A stretch of 64,000 bases of DNA, from the NCBI GenBank assembly GCA_943737045.1, contig CALSFV010000244.1:607501-671500 (forward strand), read 5' to 3'. The notes beneath the pieces were generated by a model. That model ran no database searches and was not told the origin of the DNA. It worked only from the letters and a program-made list of their open reading frames with translations. This document shows positions 59,504 to 64,000 of this stretch, piece by piece. The position numbers and the translations under genes are program-made. This stretch comes from Parapristionchus giblindavisi (lineage: Eukaryota > Nematoda > Chromadorea > Rhabditida > Diplogasteridae). Numbering within the stretch: the first letter of the stretch is position 1; every line of letters begins with the position of its first letter.

Positions 59504-60471
59504 TGAGAGAGCAGAGAGAGTTGGACACCGACTAAGCCCCGCCCACCGCTGATGAGTTCCATCGCGCACCAAACCCGTCTGGTGTACGCCGAGCACTACA
59601 TTGAAAGAGAAAGAGGGAGAAAAGTGGACGTGGTCTGAACAAACGCCATCACTATTGTGCTTTATTTATAGTGTATAGATAATTAATGTTTTTTTAGACA
59701 AAAAGAAATCGATTGAAAACAAAGGAGAAAAATTCACCACTTTCTCCTAATGTGGAAGAAAATACTGAAAGAGTAGAGAGAACTTCCAAAATGCTCTTGT
59801 GGATCGTTTTAGTCACTCTAGCCAACTTCCACAAGGTTTACTGATTTTTCGACGCCATGCAATATTAAAGGCACACGCCAAGCAAATTTTACTCTCCGCA
59901 TTGGCAATATTCTCTCGCGGACAAAGAATACGAGAGAGTGTGGCCAGAGCGGAGAGTTTCAAATAGCTTAGCCTAAGCTGCTTAGGGTGTCACTTTAAAA
60001 TATTTTCAGCCATTTTTTCCATTAGTTCGGCATCATCTGAAACATTTCGTGAGAACATCGCCGGTCCGCTTTTTATGTCTTAAGCCGCTGGTTCTGTGAA
60101 AAAACCGAATTTATAAAACTTAATTGCAGCAAGTATGCTCGTGCTAATGACCATCGCCAGTTCAACTTGTAATCTAATGATTTATATTACGATGTCGAAG
60201 AAATTTAGAGAGGTTTGAATTAAGTTGATCAATATTTATAATTTGACGTAGCGGCCAAAACACATACTAATTACCATACTTTAAAATATTTTCTTGATTT
60301 ATTTATAACCTTCATTTTTTTTTGAAAAAAAAAATTTGTACATTTTGAATTTATTCATCTATTTGCTTACAGGAGGCTAAGCTACAATGGACCAGTGTTA
60401 GAAATAAAATTTTCTGCAAGCAAAGTGACCATAGAAAAATTATGACGATTGCGATCACTCTAAGGAACTAA
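58478..60471 (+). CDS. Class A (FMRFamide-receptor-like) GPCR, partial or decaying
   Basis: Plausible exons: ~58530-58757 (two hydrophobic stretches including AGYCITVLVLIITGISPLSL), ~58787-58990 (PLIYPIAQWIMFGLISTSS), 59026-59089 (loop with NTYQNNC), ~59266-59361 (TM5, INNFLPCFLLIILTTTLQKE), 59698-59835 (Lys-rich third loop then LLWIVLVTLANF, TM6), 60130-60212 (TM7, ending MIYITMSKKFRE) and 60373-60471 (C-terminal tail, stop TAA). The FRE after TM7 and the lysine-rich third loop fit peptide receptors. The first two exons are uncertain in border and order, TM4 is not clear, and a TM6-TM7 linking exon near 60026 meets an in-frame stop. It may be a pseudogene or wrongly modelled by me. The TM1 exon could be at 50511. 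Confidence 0.55.
59139..59260. repeat. Palindromic MITE copy in class A GPCR intron
   Basis: CTAAAGCCACACCTTGAGCT through GTATGGCCAGAGAGGAGAGT and CTCCCTTTAAG, immediately before the TM5 exon. Confidence 0.88.
59441..59500. repeat. (GA)n tract
   Basis: About 30 GA dinucleotides in the intron after TM5; the Leu/Ser-rich complementary frames are artefacts. Confidence 0.95.
59867..59999. repeat. Palindromic MITE copy in class A GPCR intron
   Basis: TTAAAGGCACACGCCAAGCA through GTGTGGCCAGAGCGGAGAGT and GGGTGTCACTTTAAAA. It lies between the TM6 and TM7 exons. Confidence 0.88.
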
Positions 60472-61016
60472 ACAAAAATATTTCATTCCTGCAGTGTTTG
60501 CTTTTTTTTAAAATCGTTTACATCTTTTATTCCACTGTAATATTTATAAGACGGTACGGTGAATGCAGTACAGTATGGACGCCTTACGACCGATATCGAC
60601 CGTACGATAGAGCGTTCAAATGTGAGAGGGTAAATAATTTACCGTAAATTCGCCATTTTCATTTATGACAACCTTTCTTATACATGTTCTATACAAGCTT
60701 TCAAGTCATTCAAATATCATAAAATCTCTAAAAAGTTTTTGTTGAAATTTCATAAGTATTATATTACATAGTTTAGTTTTAGTTTTATGTAGTTTTTGCA
60801 TAAGTATTGCGTATTTGTTCATTGCAAGAGCGTGGATACATCAGCGTGGATTTCAACACAGTTCTTAGAAATGCATATTTTCAATAAACAATATTGTGGT
60901 AGAAAATAAATATTCTAATTAACAAACTGTTCTGCTCTAATAGTTCAACGAACTATCCACTAACTATGACCTTTCCAATCACTATAAAGTTATCCGCCCT
61001 TGAGGGCTCCGTTCAC

Positions 61017-61024
61017 TATAAAAG
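61017..61024 (+). promoter_or_regulatory. TATA box, Ala-rich gene 2
   Basis: TATAAAAG 44 bases before the ATG, inside a promoter block almost identical to 42605-42689. Confidence 0.85.
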
Positions 61025-61068
61025 AATGTCCAAAAGCGTTCCCAATATCATTCATTTCTCCCATTGAA

Positions 61069-62951
61069 ATGGCTCGTTTCATCGCTTTGGCTGCTTGTGT
61101 CATGGCTGTGGCATTCGCGTAAGTTATTTCTACTTTATTTATAATTGTTATTTTATAAATTAGAAATCCCGTGTTGAAGCACGATTCTAGCGATCGATAG
61201 CCTGATTTACCATAAAATAAATATTCTTCGATATGCAGAATACCTTTTGCTATATTCACAGATTGTTCTCGAAAATATTCTCTGGACTCCACCCTTAAAG
61301 AAGGGGACCCATGAATTGGCATGACTGACTCCCGCCACGATAAGCATGCTGGCTATTGTTTATATTATATGGTAATTAGCGTAAGGGATAATGAGAAAAT
61401 GAGAGAGAAAGTATGCAAATTCGATCAGCACTCTCTACATGCCTTGAAAGTTGTACTTTCAATGCTCATAGTGAGCTTTAAACATATCGGGAAACAATAT
61501 CAGATATGTCTTTCGATTCCTATGATGAATCTCTATCATACTATCCGAACAGCCATATTACGAAAAAACTCGTGGGTCTCCATCTTTAAATAAATAAAAT
61601 TAGCATTAATTTAAATAATAAAGTTAAATATAGGAATTGTTTAAATGTATAATTGAAAAAAAGGATGTTTGAAACCTTGTATATATCAGGGCTGTTCGGA
61701 AAAAATATTTTCGGAAAATCGGAAAATCGGAAATTTCCGAAAATATTTTCGGAAAATTCGGAAAAATTTCGGAAAATTCGGAAAATTTTGGGAAAAATAT
61801 TTTTTAGAGTTGTTATTGTTCTGAAAATATTTAAAACGATAATATTTAGCAACAAGTTTATTTTGAAACTCAAAATATAAAAATATAACAGCATCTTCGG
61901 AACTATTGAGTCAGTTTTGGTAGGTGTTAATTTTGGGAATGAGTAACTGCTCAATATTATCATGGTCGAGAGAGAGAATGTTCTTAGCAGAACTGAATAT
62001 CTTTTACCTCCACAGATACAGGAGAGCAATGATACTTATTGCTTTAACAAAAACGAGGAAGGCGAGAGCGAATACGGGAGAAAGCACAGTCGATTTCGTA
62101 ATACCATTAGGTCAAGGGGTGTGAATCTGGATGGGAAAGAGCTGCCACTTATCAGGAATCATGGTTATTTCGAATACAGTATACTTTGGTCTGCATACTT
62201 ACAAAACATCTTAATGATAAAAGAATTTATTAATGATTTTTGTTTTTAATGTATATTTTCGTGAGAAAAAATATGTTATTCAATGACTTTAGTCACTAGA
62301 AATTTTCCGAATTTTCCGAAAAATTTTCGGAAAATCAAAATTTTCCGAAAAAGGTCGGAAAATCGGAAAATTCGGTAAATCGGAAAAACGGAAATCCCAG
62401 CCCTGGTATATATGCTTATGAACGTATACATGGAGGAGCGCGTTGAGCGCCAGGTGCTCGCTACTGCAGCCCCTCTCGTTGCAGCTCCAGCACTTGCAGC
62501 TCCAGCTTTTGCAGCTCCAGCTCTTGCAGCTCCAGCTTTTGCAGCTCCAGCTCTTGCAGCCCCCGCCTTCCCAGCTGCATACCCCTATGCTGGATATCCC
62601 TTCGGCGCCCGTTATCCCTTCTCCGCTGCTGTTGCAGCTCCCCTTGCTGCTCCCGTCGCTGCAGCCTACCCCTATGGAGCTTACGGAGCTCAGTTCGCAT
62701 CAGCTCTTGCTGCTCCCGCTGTAGCTTCACCCCTCACCGCCTACCACTACGGAGCTCCCCTTGCTGCCCAAGCTGTTGCTGCTCCCGTCGCCGCAGCCTA
62801 CCCCTATGGAGCTTACGGAGCTCAGTTTGCCTCAGCTCTTGCTGCTCCTGCTGTTGCAGCTCCCCTTGCAGCTCCCTTCGCAGCATCTCCTTTCACTGCT
62901 CCCTTCGCCTATCCTCAGAACCAGAAGACTTTCATTGTTCAGTCCAACTAG
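61069..62951 (+). pseudogene. Secreted Ala/Pro/Tyr-rich protein, copy 2, interrupted by hAT insertion
   Basis: Signal-peptide exon 61069-61118 (one residue differs from copy 1: VMAVAFA) and the mature part from EERVERQ (62432-62951, with two additional Ala/Pro units, ending QKTFIVQSN) are conserved. The intron has grown from 216 to ~1.3 kb and contains the hAT element 61687-62405. The bases before GAGGAGCGCG no longer contain the ttttcag acceptor of copy 1, and the nearest AG (cccag, 62400) would shift the frame. An ATG at 62412 gives an in-frame start without signal peptide. The coding part is otherwise open, so loss of secretion is the likely defect. Confidence 0.75.
61687..62405. mobile_element. 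hAT element with CGGAAAATT subterminal repeats
   Basis: CAGGGCTGTTCGGAAAAAAT at the left, CGGAAATCCCAGCCCTG at the right, with perfect 8-bp duplication GTATATAT (61679-61686, 62406-62413). Both ends are arrays of TTTTCGGAAAATTCGG. The centre has a short open frame without recognisable domains. Confidence 0.93.
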
Positions 62952-63160
62952 ATTCATTACTAGTTATCTGTAATTATTGTATCTCCTTCTTGATCTCTTC
63001 CCACGATAAACGAACTTTCATTTCGGAACAAATGAATTTTTACATCTCAAACAGACAAGTTTGTACATTCACAACGAACCGTCTCAGAAGGGTCTATCCC
63101 TCCCCTCCGAAGAATCTTTCCCTCCCCTCAGAAGGGTCTATCCCTCCCCTTCTAAAGTAA
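62952..63160 (+). promoter_or_regulatory. 3' flank of Ala-rich gene 2 with CCCTCCCCT repeats
   Basis: The first ~150 bases are nearly identical to 43449-43610 downstream of copy 1. Then gaagggtctatccctcccct is repeated three times (63086-63155). A canonical AATAAA is present in copy 1 (43502) and lost here (cgataaacg). Confidence 0.75.
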
Positions 63161-64000
63161 ATGCTCCGCCCCTCTCAACTCTTTCTGACAAGTGTATTGC
63201 GAGTGTAGGCGTGATCAATTGATCTCTCACTTTCTCCAATTCACACCCCTTACTTACAATAATTTTGATATTTCACATATTTCCTTGCACTAAAAAATTT
63301 TGATAAATAAATAAATAAAACGATTTTATCCTTCATATATTGTAAAGATTTTTTTCACAACCCTACTCAACTCCTCACTATTTTTTTCTAATATTAAGAC
63401 CAGTGCTGAAAACCTGGATCGTTTTAGATTTGTTATTGTTTTTTTTTCCCACTGTCCACCGTAGTTCCAGGAAAAAATGTTCCAACTCAACATTGCACCA
63501 ATCTATTCTTTCTCGTCATGCATATATGTATATGTTTTGTCTTTTCTTTTTTTTATATTGTATATAAGGGGACTTTGATTAAGTATGTATGTCTGATAGT
63601 GGTAGTGACGAATTAGTTTAAACATATGTGAAATAGTCCTATGAGACGGCGAGTAATACGAATTAAATGTGGTGTTCAACAAGAAAAGCCGCAATGGCTG
63701 CAAAAAGATTGATGTTAGATTTTTTTCAGACAATGCGTCACCGTCGACGTTTCATTAGACGAAGGCGAACTAATATATTCTGGAGACGAGAAAGATAAGA
63801 TAAGAACGAGGAGAATGAGGCGACGGAAGAGCCAATCGCAAAAATACAGCAGAATTGTGCACAAGTTTCGATAGTGGTGCATCGGCCGGTACTGTAGTGT
63901 CTATCACAGCCCCATATAAGAGCAAGGTAAGGTAAAGGTAAAGGTACAACCCGTTATTCAAGGCACACGAAGTCCTGCGGGTTATCACTGCTAGGCCAGT
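63161..64000. other. Mostly non-coding; possible last exon near 63731-63868
   Basis: After an acceptor-like ttttttcag at 63722-63730, one frame (CAATGCGTCACC...) runs 45 codons to a TAG and is very Arg/Lys/Ser-rich at its end. With no upstream exon or homology, I give this only as a possibility. Tandem GGTAAAGGTA lies at 63925-63947. Confidence 0.25.

Overview
The window is nuclear DNA of a free-living nematode. The evidence is a recognisable L1CAM/neuroglian gene of the SAX-7 type, three nematode-style chemosensory or peptide GPCR loci with many small introns, and compact TATA-driven genes for secreted Ala/Gly-rich peptides. Most of the rest is small DNA transposons and foldback repeats. The TACGGTAG-rich introns and the gene style make a diplogastrid such as Pristionchus my best guess, but that is inference and no species-diagnostic sequence was checked.

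Layout. 1-640 is a ~177-bp tandem repeat. 1152-20373 (+) holds the last 22 exons of a sax-7 orthologue: end of the last Ig domain, five FN3 domains, a transmembrane segment, and a cytoplasmic tail with FIGQY and a C-terminal TFV. FN3-3 carries two furin-type sites. An 8.7-kb intron between FN3-4 and FN3-5 contains a complete hAT transposon (9589-12387) and, at 8166-8304, a phase-compatible alternative first exon encoding a signal peptide. 20374-22351 is the probable 3' UTR or downstream flank, rich in GCCCCGCCCC motifs. 22352-27195 is gene-poor and dominated by a ~2-kb inverted repeat.

27196-34042 (+) is a str-type chemoreceptor gene whose first intron has been entered by a young LTR retrotransposon (27379-30966: identical-looking 251-bp LTRs, TTAAT target duplication). 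That element encodes Gag, protease and integrase in one open frame but no reverse transcriptase or RNase H. 34602-35107 (-) is a Gly/Trp/Ala-rich secreted peptide gene. 37681-40439 (+) is a complete srv/srg-like chemoreceptor gene in which five of seven introns carry a copy of one ~110-bp palindromic element. 42690-43448 and 61069-62951 are duplicated Ala/Pro/Tyr-rich secreted-protein genes with near-identical promoters; the second is interrupted by a hAT element and seems to have lost its splice to the signal peptide.

45.6-60.5 kb contains fragments of a class A (FMRFamide-receptor-like) GPCR: duplicated C-terminal exons (45676, 48025), an isolated TM1 exon (50511) and a longer locus (58478-60471). 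These are mixed with CR1- and RTE-like LINE tails, two mariner relics, tRNA-derived repeats, foldback elements and several hAT elements with perfect 8-bp target duplications.

The genes do not form an operon or pathway. The main biological interest is the interplay of transposons with introns and promoters: an intron-associated MITE, a reverse-transcriptase-less LTR element, a hAT family with exchangeable subterminal repeats, and a possible Ig-less SAX-7 isoform.
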